This document shows positions 53,423 through 62,700 of a stretch of 64,000 nt of DNA, piece by piece; positions within the stretch are counted from its first letter, which is position 1; each line of letters opens with the position of its first letter. The notes under the pieces were generated by a model that made no database searches, was not told where the DNA came from, and saw only the letters and a program-made list of their open reading frames with translations. This DNA comes from Tepidiforma thermophila. Its GTDB lineage: Bacteria > Chloroflexota > Dehalococcoidia > Tepidiformales > Tepidiformaceae. The stretch lies in assembly GCF_002563855.1 (NCBI RefSeq), contig NZ_PDJQ01000001.1, forward strand, positions 1,550,001 to 1,614,000, read 5' to 3'. The position numbers were made by a program, and so were the translations under genes.

Positions 53423-54961
53423 CTACCGGACCAGCGCGATGTGTGTCTGCTCGGCGACCGCCTGGAACGCCTCGTCGAGCTGAGCGGTTGTCGGGGCGTG
53501 GTAGAACTTGCCGCCGCCGATGGCGGCGATGTCTTGCAGGAACGTCGTGTTCAGGTCGTTCCCGAGGCCGATCGTGAAGATGATGATGTCGCCGTTCCGG
53601 GCCCGTTGCGCTTCCCGGCGCGCGTGCTCCTCGGCCGCGGGAATCCCGCTGCCTGTCGTACACGACGTCGAGTTGTAGTTTGCCGGGTTGTACGTCGCGC
53701 TTCCGCAGTACGTGTTCGCGATGCCGTCGGTCACCAGCACGAGCACGCGGACAGCGTTGGCGCGTTTCCCCGGGCCGTCCAGGACCTGCCTCCCGACAGC
53801 AATGCCGTGCGGGATGTTCGTTGCCCCGGCCGGCCAGAGGATGGCATCCAGGCTGTCACGCACCGCGCTGAAGTTTGACGTCAGGTTCTGGCTGATCGCT
53901 GCTCTCGTCGAATACCGCACCGAGCCGATCTTGTCGTACTGCTCGTCGAACAGCGTCGTGAAGTACTTTGCTGCATCGATCGCGGCATCGAACGGCTGGT
54001 GCGGCCCGTTCTGCGTTGTCGTCGGCGTGTAGTAGCTCGCGAGCTGGCAGTAATCGCTTGTGCTGCTGTACCCGGTGCGGTTGGCCCACACCTCCGCGTT
54101 TGCCGCGTGCGAGGTCGCAACGGTGTTGGTGTCGGTCGCCTCGTTCCGGTAGCCGCGGATAACCGTTAGCGTGTTGTTGCTGGTGTTGACGCCCGTAATC
54201 CGCATCAGCTCGTTATCGATCATGATGATCCCCGGCCGCAGGCTTGCGGATGTGGGCACGGAGGTCGCGTTCGAGCCGACTGAAACCTTCCAGTACGGCG
54301 TCGTCGTGTTGAACGTCGTTCCGAAGTTGCTTCGGTTCGTGGCCGCGTTCGTGCTCGCGAAAATCCGGACGTCGTTCAGCGGGATCGTCGTCTGCGTCGA
54401 GTTGATGTTCGCCGCAAGCCGCGGGAACGCGAACCCTCCTGCCGGCGTCAGCCGGCCCGGGCTCATCATGTACGACCCCGAATTCTCGACCTGGCGGAAG
54501 CTGTCGAAGCACATCGAACCGGAGATGTCGAAGACCACGGCAATGTCGAGCACCTGCGATTCCGCATCGCCCGATGCCGAAACGGTCCAGTGGTCGACCC
54601 CGAAGAGACGAGCGAACCACGTCGGGATATCTGCACGCGCCTGGACCCGGACCGCCTTGTTGCCCTCCGGGTACGTCACCGCAAATTGGACATTCGTGCC
54701 CTGGCTCCGGATGAACCCGCTGTTGTCCAGCCAGTACTCAGTTGCCTTAGCCGCGGCATCAGTCTCGCTCGGCATGCTCTGCGCGGCGGCCAGCGCCGCC
54801 GCATCCACCGCCGCCTGCATCTGCGTCCGCGCCCAGACGTACCGCCCGACATCAATGCTCATCGCCACGAAACCGAGGAATACGAGCAGGAAGAGCGCGA
54901 ACAGCGGCAATGCCTGCCCGCGCTCCTCCCCGAAAACTCTGCGAATCAGCGAACGCATCAT
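53423..54961 (-). CDS. TadG-like pilus protein with von Willebrand factor A domain
   Basis: 512 residues from MMRSLIRRVFGEERGQALPL (54961), after GGAGG. The N-terminal segment (GQALPLFALFLLVFLGFVAM) is a TadE/G-type pseudopilin helix cut by prepilin peptidase. A vWA domain follows: MIDAS Asp-Ser in VVFDISGSMCFDSF, and RVLVLVTDGIANTYC near the end. Long Asn/Thr/Ser-rich insert (ATNRSNFGTTFNTTTPYW). It is probably a pilus tip or anchoring protein. A strong hairpin follows it. Confidence 0.85.
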   Translation of the reverse strand: MMRSLIRRVFGEERGQALPLFALFLLVFLGFVAMSIDVGRYVWARTQMQAAVDAAALAAAQSMPSETDAAAKATEYWLDNSGFIRSQGTNVQFAVTYPEGNKAVRVQARADIPTWFARLFGVDHWTVSASGDAESQVLDIAVVFDISGSMCFDSFRQVENSGSYMMSPGRLTPAGGFAFPRLAANINSTQTTIPLNDVRIFASTNAATNRSNFGTTFNTTTPYWKVSVGSNATSVPTSASLRPGIIMIDNELMRITGVNTSNNTLTVIRGYRNEATDTNTVATSHAANAEVWANRTGYSSTSDYCQLASYYTPTTTQNGPHQPFDAAIDAAKYFTTLFDEQYDKIGSVRYSTRAAISQNLTSNFSAVRDSLDAILWPAGATNIPHGIAVGRQVLDGPGKRANAVRVLVLVTDGIANTYCGSATYNPANYNSTSCTTGSGIPAAEEHARREAQRARNGDIIIFTIGLGNDLNTTFLQDIAAIGGGKFYHAPTTAQLDEAFQAVAEQTHIALVR

Positions 54962-54995
54962 GGCTCGCCTCCTCCCTTCTGCTGCGCAGCGGTCA

Positions 54996-55502
54996 TTACT
55001 CGAGCCGCATGGAGGCATGCGACCGGATTGTCAGGTCCGAAAGCGTGCCGCCGGAAACCAGGTTCACGATGTCGCCGATCGGGGTGACCCACTCGAAGTC
55101 GTAGGCCACATCAACCTGCACCATCGATCCGCGCGAACCCTGGACATTCGTTGTCGTGATCGTCACCCGTGTGGGGTCGATGTTGCACTGGCTGGGATAG
55201 TTCGCGCAGAAGCTGTCATAAATCCGGTTCTGCACCGTCGAAAGATCTGACTGCACGGCGGCAATCCGCGCACCCTCGCGCGCTGCGTTGGTAATCAGCA
55301 GCCACGTATGGAACGCCCGCCCGAACTCCACCATGCTCATGAACAGGAGCACGAACAGTGGCAGGATCATGGTGAACTCCACCAGCGCCTGCCCGGTCTC
55401 TGTCTCGCGGAGCCGCCGCAGTAGCCGCCGCACAGCCGAACGCCGGGGCGCGCCCGGCTCTACCGTTCCCTGGTCCCTGGTTTCTTCTGCCGCATTCAGC
55501 AT
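54996..55502 (-). CDS. tadE: TadE-like pseudopilin
   Basis: 168 residues from MLNAAEETRDQGTVEPGAPR (55502), 35 bases before tadG. One hydrophobic helix (GQALVEFTMILPLFVLLFMS) with the TadE motif ALVEF, likely cut by prepilin peptidase after the Gly. The soluble part includes ITNAAREGARIAAVQSD, the diagnostic TadE ending of the helix. Two Cys (CANYPSQC) may form a disulfide outside the cell. A stem-loop lies between flp and this gene. Confidence 0.88.
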   Translation of the reverse strand: MLNAAEETRDQGTVEPGAPRRSAVRRLLRRLRETETGQALVEFTMILPLFVLLFMSMVEFGRAFHTWLLITNAAREGARIAAVQSDLSTVQNRIYDSFCANYPSQCNIDPTRVTITTTNVQGSRGSMVQVDVAYDFEWVTPIGDIVNLVSGGTLSDLTIRSHASMRLE

Positions 55503-55527
55503 TCCGCGGACTCCTGCCTGATGGCAG

Positions 55528-55559
55528 AAGGGGTGGGGTACCGTCGTGCCCCACCCCTT
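55528..55559 (-). terminator. Hairpin between flp and tadE
   Basis: AAGGGGTGGGG and CCCCACCCCTT form an 11-bp stem with a 10-base loop, without a T tract. It probably acts as a partial terminator or stabiliser that lets the pilin mRNA exceed that of downstream genes, a pattern common in pilin operons. Confidence 0.6.
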
Positions 55560-55600
55560 CCCTTGTGCTGGTCGCCGGCCGGCGTCACCGGCCCTGCGAA

Positions 55601-55786
55601 CTAGATGCTGCCAGCGACGTTGTTGAGCGCGTTGGCGATGTTGCCGCCGAGGAGCGTGAGGGCGCCGATGCAGACGATGGCGATGAGGGCGAGGATCAGG
55701 CCGTATTCGGCGAGACCCTGGCCTTCCTCGTCGCGCGCCTGCCACGCGGCGACCTTGCTGACGGCCCAATTGCGAAGCTTCGACAT
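55601..55786 (-). CDS. flp: Flp family type IVb pilin
   Basis: 61 residues from MSKLRNWAVSKVAAWQARDE (55786), after AGGAG. The signal is cut at EEG-QGLAEYGL (Gly before, Glu5 and Tyr6 after the cut), which is the Flp hallmark. The mature 39-residue pilin is one hydrophobic helix (LILALIAIVCIGALTLLGGN) with a short tail. It is the first gene of the Tad locus. The long leader and the hairpin after the gene suggest control of pilin amount at RNA level. Confidence 0.92.
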   Translation of the reverse strand: MSKLRNWAVSKVAAWQARDEEGQGLAEYGLILALIAIVCIGALTLLGGNIANALNNVAGSI

Positions 55787-56130
55787 GTCGGTTCTCCTAC
55801 CTCTCGTTGTGGGGTCCCTGCCCCGGGTGTGTTCGCCCTCGATAGTCGGCGTCCGTCCTGCGGGCCGCCCGGCCCGGAGCCTTCCGTCGAACCTCCGCGA
55901 ACCCCTTGCGGGTTTGGCCGTCGCGTCGGTCGCCTTCCGGCGGGGCGCCACCATCGGTGGAGCTACTCGCAACTTCGACGGGTCTCCGCGCCGCCATAAG
56001 CCCCGTCACCCACGTGCAACTGCTTCGCCCCCCTCGCGCCATTTGAGGCCGGAGCCTGCACCCCGGGAGACTCCCTGCCGACCTTAGGAAATGACGGCCC
56101 TCCAAACGCGGACCGACAGGGAGATGAACG
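55787..56130. promoter_or_regulatory. Divergent region and long flp leader
   Basis: No gene is visible in these 344 bases. The minus strand from 56000 to 55800 is unusually rich in paired segments, for example ACCGATGGT (55949-55957), and AACCC-GCAAG-GGGTT around 55900-55914 next to GCGACGGCCAAACC. Such a structured leader before a pilin could be an RNA regulator. No -10/-35 pair is convincing on either strand. Confidence 0.35.
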
Positions 56131-56778
56131 ATGGACCAGCCGCTCGCGGCCTCTGCGCCCCGGCGACCAGAACCGTGGAAACGTCGCGCTTCAATGGCAC
56201 AGGATGCAGCGCTGGTCGTGGTAAGCGCCCTCTTCTTCTACGCGCACGGCCGCTCCGCCCTCGAAGGCCACTCAGCTGCCAGCGCGTTCTTCGCGATTGA
56301 GCAGGCCCTGCTCATCGGCATCTTCCTCACCCGCCGCCGGCCCATCTACACCTCTCCGAGGGTGTACGACTGGGTCATCGCCACCATTGGCGGCTGGTTC
56401 GCACTCGCTTCCCGTCCCCACCCGAGCGGGGGTCTGCTCGAAGGCTACGGCATCGCGATGCAGGTGGTCGGGCTCACCTGGGTGATTGTCAGCTTCGCGA
56501 CGCTCGGCCGAAGCTTCGGCATCGTCGCCGCAAACCGCGGGCTCAAGACCGTCGGGCCCTACCGGCTTGTCCGCCACCCCATCTATCTCGGCCACAACAT
56601 CACCCTCGCGGGCTTCCTCCTGGCCAACTTCTGGTGGTGGAACGCCGTCGTCTTCGCAACAGTGGTCGTCTTCCAGGTGCTCCGGATCCAGGCCGAAGAG
56701 CGCGTGCTCCGCGCGACCAGCGACTACGACGCCTATGCCGCACGCGTCCGCTGGCGCCTCGTCCCCGGCGTGTACTGA
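56131..56778 (+). CDS. Isoprenylcysteine carboxyl methyltransferase-like membrane protein
   Basis: 215 residues. Four to five spans; the catalytic region near the end has GPYRLVRHPIYLGHNI and, after the last helix, AEERVLRATSDYDAYAARVR. These are the SAM and lipid-head motifs of the ICMT/PEMT group of membrane methyltransferases. The methylated substrate (lipid, thiol or other) is unknown. It is divergent to flp and convergent with the Crp-like gene. Confidence 0.88.
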   Translation: MDQPLAASAPRRPEPWKRRASMAQDAALVVVSALFFYAHGRSALEGHSAASAFFAIEQALLIGIFLTRRRPIYTSPRVYDWVIATIGGWFALASRPHPSGGLLEGYGIAMQVVGLTWVIVSFATLGRSFGIVAANRGLKTVGPYRLVRHPIYLGHNITLAGFLLANFWWWNAVVFATVVVFQVLRIQAEERVLRATSDYDAYAARVRWRLVPGVY

Positions 56779-56802
56779 ACACCGCCCCGGGCAATTGCCC
56801 CC

Positions 56803-57330
56803 TCATCCCCCGCTATCGCGCAGCGCCCGCAGCGCCCGCGCAATGCTGGCGCGCGAACTGAGCGTCGCCATCGCCAGCTGCTCGCGAGTGAGCGACCTCA
56901 GTAAGGGGAGGCCCAGCCCGGGGGTGCTTCCCAACAGCTGTCGCAACGCGCGCAGGCGCTCCGCCACACCGTGGCGGGCAAGCATCGACAGCCACGCCTC
57001 CGAAGCGTGGAGCCGCGCGGCAAGCGCCGCCTGCACGCGGTCACCTGCGGCGATTGGCACAAGCTCGAGCATCACGTCGTCGTGGGCAACCGGGTGCACA
57101 TGGCAGAAGCGGTCAACGTGGTGCACCAGCCCTTCGCCAGGGCCCGCGAAACCGATGATGGCGCTGCTCCCGTCGTCATGGATGACTTCCAGCCGGACAA
57201 CGCCCTGCTCGACGATCGCTACAAACCCCGGCGGTACCCGAACGGGTCGGCCAGCGCTGATGAACCGCCGCTCACCCGGAAGCTGGTCGACGTCGGACTG
57301 CCGGGCAGGTGAATTCAACGGAGCGCTCAC
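56803..57330 (-). CDS. Short Crp/Fnr-like regulator with a His/Cys cluster
   Basis: 175 residues from a GTG at 57330; Crp proteins usually have about 220. A cyclic-nucleotide-type beta domain (residues 15-95: ISAGRPVRVPPGFVAIVEQG, VVRLEVI) precedes a helix and a C-terminal helix-turn-helix (LTREQLAMATLSSRASIARA), which ends only a few residues later. Residues 70-83 contain HHVDRFCHVHPVAH, with five His and one Cys, which could bind metal or heme. It lies 19 bases after the ChlD-like gene on the same strand, so it is likely the last gene of the chelatase operon and its regulator. Confidence 0.75.
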   Translation of the reverse strand: MSAPLNSPARQSDVDQLPGERRFISAGRPVRVPPGFVAIVEQGVVRLEVIHDDGSSAIIGFAGPGEGLVHHVDRFCHVHPVAHDDVMLELVPIAAGDRVQAALAARLHASEAWLSMLARHGVAERLRALRQLLGSTPGLGLPLLRSLTREQLAMATLSSRASIARALRALRDSGG

Positions 57331-57349
57331 GCCGAAATGATACCAAATC

Positions 57350-58786
57350 TCAGCTGGCGCGCGCCTTCTGGACCCCTCGCCTGACCGTCTCGACTCGCAC
57401 GCGGGCAGCGGCTGTCTCCAGCACGCGGAGCGCCCTGCGGGCATCTTCCGCCGGGTCGCCGCCCGGCTCCAGCGGCACGTTTGGTCGGCCATCGGTAAAC
57501 ACCAGCACCTCGACTGCCGCCGGCTCGGCCCGGCGGGCCAGCCGCCACGCCAGCAGATATGCCGACGCGAGTGGCGTTCCCCCACCGGCCGGCAGGCGCC
57601 GAAGGCTTGCCGCCACCCGCCCGGTAGAGCGCGTCGGGGGCACGTCGAGGTACGCCGAGCGTCCGCGGGCAACAACGACGGCGACAGTTCGCCGGTCGAC
57701 ATAAGCTCCGCGCAGCGTGGCAATTGCTGCTCCTTTTGCTCGCCGAATCGCCTCGTGTGCCATGCTGCCCGAGGCATCGATCACGATCATCTGCAGAACC
57801 CCGGCACGTCGCCGCCGTTCACGCTGCCGAAGGTCGCTGGGCCAAAGCCGCGGCGGTTCGCCGGGTCGCCACCCCCGGAGCGCCATCCGCGGCAGCGCGA
57901 ACGCGAGCGTCGCCGGCACGTCAGGCCGGGCTCCCCTGTTCCACGGGCGCGTCCGGCCAGGACGCCCGCGCGCCCGGTCAGGTGCCGGAGGCCCGTGCCG
58001 CCCCGGAAGCTGGCGGCGTGCTCGGCGCCGCGGCCAGGCGGCGCGTTCCGGCGGCGGCGCATCGACGGGCGGCAGGACGGTCTCGCCGGCGTCCCCGGCG
58101 CCCTCGGGGGCCCCGTCCCCTTCGCTCGATTCCTGCGGACGGTCCGCAGCTGGCGGCGGACTCGGCGGTTCGACGGGCACGGCACGCGGGCCGAAGACCC
58201 ACCGGGCGAGAACCGAGGCCGGGTCCAGGCCCAGCCTCGATGCGGCCAGGGCAGCCCGGGCTGCCCGGTACTCCAGCTCATGGTCGGCAAGCCCGAAATC
58301 CCGGGCCATGGCGGTCGCCAGCCTGGCTGCCTCTTCCGCGGAAAGCAACGCCCCTGCCGCGGTCCCGGCGGGGCCGTCCGACAGCCGGAGGTTCTCGCCG
58401 TCCAGATTGGCCGCGGCGGCCCCCTGCGGAACCTGGACAGCAACGACCAGGGCACACCGCGACGCCAGGGCCGGAGGCACCGAGCCGACCACCGCTAGCG
58501 CCGGGGCGCGCCGCAGCAGCGCCGCGCTGGCCGGGTCAAGCTCTCCCCAGGCTGCAGCGCGAACGAGGCGGTCGCTGCCGGTCACCTCAACCGCAGCGAG
58601 GGATTCGGGAGTGTCGGCCGGCCCCACGCGCACAATCCGCCTCCGGCCCTGCAGGCGGCGACCAATCGCGGCGAACGCCTGCTCGCACCCCCAGGCATCC
58701 CCGGCCAAAACCAGCCCAACTTCAGGGTCGGCCGCGAATACCGCCAGGGCCTCGTCGACTCCGCCGTCCCAATCGGCGGGATTCAC
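57350..58786 (-). CDS. Magnesium/cobalt-chelatase ChlD-like subunit (vWA)
   Basis: 478 residues. The N-terminal half resembles an AAA+ module that has lost its Walker motifs. A Pro/Arg-rich acidic-basic linker follows (about 205-300), then a vWA domain with MIDAS IVIDASGSMAHEAIRRAKGA (about residue 333) and VLVFTDGRPNVPL. ChlD/BchD/CobT links the AAA+ motor to the large subunit. The start overlaps the ChlI-like stop (ATGA). It is shorter than BchD (about 550-670). Confidence 0.88.
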   Translation of the reverse strand: MNPADWDGGVDEALAVFAADPEVGLVLAGDAWGCEQAFAAIGRRLQGRRRIVRVGPADTPESLAAVEVTGSDRLVRAAAWGELDPASAALLRRAPALAVVGSVPPALASRCALVVAVQVPQGAAAANLDGENLRLSDGPAGTAAGALLSAEEAARLATAMARDFGLADHELEYRAARAALAASRLGLDPASVLARWVFGPRAVPVEPPSPPPAADRPQESSEGDGAPEGAGDAGETVLPPVDAPPPERAAWPRRRARRQLPGRHGPPAPDRARGRPGRTRPWNRGARPDVPATLAFALPRMALRGWRPGEPPRLWPSDLRQRERRRRAGVLQMIVIDASGSMAHEAIRRAKGAAIATLRGAYVDRRTVAVVVARGRSAYLDVPPTRSTGRVAASLRRLPAGGGTPLASAYLLAWRLARRAEPAAVEVLVFTDGRPNVPLEPGGDPAEDARRALRVLETAAARVRVETVRRGVQKARAS

Positions 58787-59733
58787 TCCGCCAGCCCCAG
58801 CGCAGCGAGGGTCTCTCGGAGCCGATTGTCGACACTTTCGGGGGTGTCGAACGGTTCACGCCGCATCCGGTGGCGCAGCGCCATTGCCGCCACGGCTGCG
58901 ACGTCTGCAGGCGCCGCCTCCTCCCTGCCCTCCAGGGCTGCCCGGGCCCGGGCCGCGCGGGCGAGCACAATTTCGCCACGGTGCCCCGTCGCACCCGAAC
59001 TGACGACGACATTGACCACCGCCTCCAGCGCCGGCGGTGGAAGCGCAACCGTACTGACGCGTTCCCGCGCGAGACGCACCCGTTCTGCCAGTTCGCGCTC
59101 CGCCTCTCGGAACCGCTGAGCGAAGCCCACGGGGTCGTCGGTAAACGCAAGCCGGCGAAGGACGATCTCCCTCCGGGTCTCCAGGTCGGTGATGGTGCGC
59201 ACCCATGTGGCCAGGCCGAAGCGGTCCTCCAGCTGCGGGCGAAGGTCGCCCTCCTCCGGGTTTCCAGAGCCCACCAGCACAAACCTCGCCGGGTGCGTCA
59301 CGCTCAGCCCGTCCCGCTCCACGTGGTTCACCCCGCTGGCCGCAACGTCAAGCAGCAGGTCCACCAGGTAGTCGTCGAGCAGGTTGACCTCGTCGATGTA
59401 CAGGAAGCCCTGGTCCGCCTCGGCCAGCAGCCCTGGCGCGAACCGCTTCTCGCCCCGCACCAGCGCGGCTTCCAGGTCGAGTCCTCCAAGCACACGGTCG
59501 TCACTCGCCCCCAGCGGCAGCGTAACGACCGGTGCGGCGATATTCGCCAGCCTCAACATCTCGCCCAGGGCACGCACCGTCGTCGATTTCCCGGTGCCCC
59601 GGTCGCCGAGTGCGAGCAATCCGCCGATTTGCGGGTCGACTGCATTCAGCAGCAGGCCCAGCTTCAGCTCCTCCTGCCCGAGAATCGCCGAAAAGGGAAA
59701 ATAAACTCCCTCCGCTCCGCCGCTAGCCTGCAT
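58783..59733 (-). CDS. Magnesium/cobalt-chelatase ChlI-like AAA+ ATPase
   Basis: 316 residues from MQASGGAEGVYFPFSAILGQ (59733), overlapping the ChlH-like stop by 11 bases. AAA+ motifs: Walker A GDRGTGKSTTVRALGEML (43-60), Walker B GFLYIDEVNLLDDYLVDLLL, and the Arg finger region ARFVLVGSGNPEEGDLRPQL. It forms the ring motor with ChlD, hydrolysing ATP to drive metal insertion. The length is close to ChlI (about 340). Confidence 0.92.
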   Translation of the reverse strand: MQASGGAEGVYFPFSAILGQEELKLGLLLNAVDPQIGGLLALGDRGTGKSTTVRALGEMLRLANIAAPVVTLPLGASDDRVLGGLDLEAALVRGEKRFAPGLLAEADQGFLYIDEVNLLDDYLVDLLLDVAASGVNHVERDGLSVTHPARFVLVGSGNPEEGDLRPQLEDRFGLATWVRTITDLETRREIVLRRLAFTDDPVGFAQRFREAERELAERVRLARERVSTVALPPPALEAVVNVVVSSGATGHRGEIVLARAARARAALEGREEAAPADVAAVAAMALRHRMRREPFDTPESVDNRLRETLAALGLAE

Positions 59734-62700
59734 GGAGAGCAACCCCTTCGATGGCGTCGTCGAGAGCTGCGACAGCCGTTTCGAGACGCTCGAGCACCTC
59801 TGCTGGGGCATCCCAGGTACCGCGCCGCGCCGCCTCGATCAGCCGCTCGCCCATGCGGCGGACAGCCAGGGGATTCTCCCGGGCCATCCGCTCCCGGAGT
59901 TCGTCGTCGAGCAAATATGTCTCCGCAACCTCGGTAAAGAGCCTCCCGTCAAGCGCTGAAGTCGTCGCCGACCAGCCGAACGTGTTGTCCAGGCGGGTGG
60001 CGACCTGTGCGACTCCGCTGTAGCCATGCTCGAGCAGCGCCTCCCGCCACTTCGGATTCAGGAGACGCGTCTTCGTTTCCAGCCAGAGCGCCTCGCGCAG
60101 CGTGCGAACCCGCCCGTCTCGCCGGAACGTGTCCGCAACCAGCGCCACGGGCTCCCTCCCGCTCGCTGCCCGCGCTGCGTTGGTCAGGCCGCCGAGGTAC
60201 TCGAAATAATGGTCCACGTCCGAAAGCGAGACCTCCGTCGAATCAACGTTCTGGAAGGTCGTTTCCACCGTACCGAGCAGCTCGCGGAATACCGCCGGTA
60301 GAGTTCGCGAAGCATGGCGCTCCCCATAGGCGAACGCCATCGAGTCGGAGAACACCTCGGCCAGCTGGTCGGCATCTTCCCACTGCGACGAGAGCACCAC
60401 GTCGTTTACGCCGGTCCCGTACCGCCCTGCCCGCTGCGAGAACACCCGGGCCGATGCCTCCGCAAAGCTCACGCCAAGCCGCTCCGCCGTCTCCAGGACG
60501 TGCTTTCGGACGTAGTTCAGTTCCGGCGGCTCCGGCAGCTCGGCGACCGCCCGGAAGGCCCGGTCGAGCAGTCCGGTCGAAGGCAGGAACAGGTCGCGGA
60601 AGATGCCAGAGACAGTGAGCAGCACATCGATGCGCGGCCGCCCCAGCTCATCCAGCGGGACGATCTCGAATCGTGTCATCCGGCCAAAGGAGTCCGCGGC
60701 GGGCCGGACACCGATCAGCCGCAAAACCTGCGCGATCGCTTCACCCCGGGCTTTGATGGTTTCGAGCCCCCACAGCACGACCCCGATGGTTTCCGGGTAG
60801 CTGCCCGTTTCCCGCAGAGCTGCCTGCACCAGCTCGTCAGCCAGTCGGGTCCCTGCGTCGATCGCCGGCAGCGTCGGGACCCGGTACGGGTCGAGCGCAA
60901 CCAGTCCGCGGCCCGTCGGGAGCGCATCTGGCTCCCGCACCGGGTCGCCCCCTGGCGACGGCGGGATGTAGCGGCCCGAGAGCGCCCGCACCAGTCCGTC
61001 AAGTTCGTTCCCGGCATCCAGCAGGCCGAGTCGGTCCGAAAGATAACGGTGCCACCGGGCGAGAAATCCGGGCTCGAGTTCCGTCCAGGGGCTGCCGGTC
61101 GGGGGCGGCTCGCCGCGGGCAATTGCACCGGCCAGCTGGGCCACGGCCTCGCGGGCAGCCCGTTCATCCCCTGTCACCGCCGTAACCGCATCGAGCAGGC
61201 TCTGCCCACTCTCGCCGTTGAGCGGGTACTCGCAGGCGGCGCTCAAGATGTCAATCGCTTCAGACGGCGCGATGCCCCGCCCGAGGACGTGCAGCCCGAG
61301 CGGAATGAGGGTTTGCTCCAGTTCATCGAGCGCGCGCGACACCTGCTCCAGGTATCTCCCCGGTTCCTCGCTGTCCGTCGCAGGCACGACCGTATCGAGT
61401 CCAGCCGCCTCGACAGCCGCCCGGAGGGCGGCGAGCCGCTGCGCATCCGCCGGCTCCTCCCGAGCTGCCAGGAGAGCGTCACGAGCGGCCTCGAGCGCAC
61501 CGTACAGGCCTGCCCGGGCCACGGGCGGGCTTAGATAACTCACTATCTCGGACGCTGAACGCCTCCGCGCGATAGCGGCCTCTGCCGGGTTGTTCATGCA
61601 GTAGTAGTAGATGTGCGGCGTATCCCCGATGAGCGCGTCGGGGAAGTCGCTCGCGAGAAGCCCCGCCTGTTTCCCGGGCATGAATTCCAGCGCGCCGTGC
61701 GTCCCAAAATGCAGGATGACGTCTGCCCGGAACTTGCGGGCGACCCAGTCATACAGGGCCGTGAAGCTGTGGCTCGGACTCGCGTCGGCACTGTACAGGA
61801 GCCCGATGGGGTCGCTGTATCCCCCGTTGTCCGGCTGCACGAGGATCGCCACGTTGCCGAGGACCGCCCCGCGGATCGCGAGCGCTACCCCGTCAGTATC
61901 CACGTCCCCGGGGGCCGGGCCCCATTGCCGGCTCACCCGCTCCAGCTCCGGCGCCGCCCGGACGTACTCCGCTGCCGGGTACCAGTCGGCGATGGCCACG
62001 CCCGTCCGCTTCGCGCCTGCCTCGTCATTCACGAGCGTCTCAAGAAGCGCTTCCGCCGAGGCCGGAACCTCTACCGTGTAGCCTTCGTCCCGCAACCGCT
62101 CCAGCAAGGCGTACAGTGACGCGAAAACGTCGAGGTACGCAGCAGTACCGACCGCTCCGCCGTCGGGTGGAACACAAAAGATGATGATCGCCACCCGCTT
62201 CTCGGCGTTCGGGCGCTTCCGGAGTTCAACCAGCCGCCGTGCGTGCCGCGCGATCCGCTGCAGGTTCCCGTCAACCGCCTCCATGCGGTCGTCCTCCTCC
62301 GTGCGCCCGGCCAACACCCTCGGTGCCAGCGCTGCCTCGAGCTCCGGAACCGCGACCTGCATCGCCATCGCCATTGGCGCCAGGCCCATCGGGTTCTCGC
62401 GCCAGCTCTCCACCGTCTGGAAAAGCAGCGGCACCGCGTTGACCTGGGGGACATCCCAGGCGTTCAGGAGCTGGACGTCACCGGCGACGTTTGGCTGCCC
62501 GTGCGTACCGGTCAGCGTGAACCCCGAGGCGTTGACAACGAGGTCGATGCCCGGGACCTGGAGCACCTCATCCACGCGCCCGGCAGCATCGAGCGCGCCG
62601 AACCACGGCACGACGTCCAGCCCTTCCCGTTCGAGCGCCGCGATGAGCGCATCGAGATGGGCGTGGTTGCCCGATGTCACCTGCGTCGAGAAGACAACGA

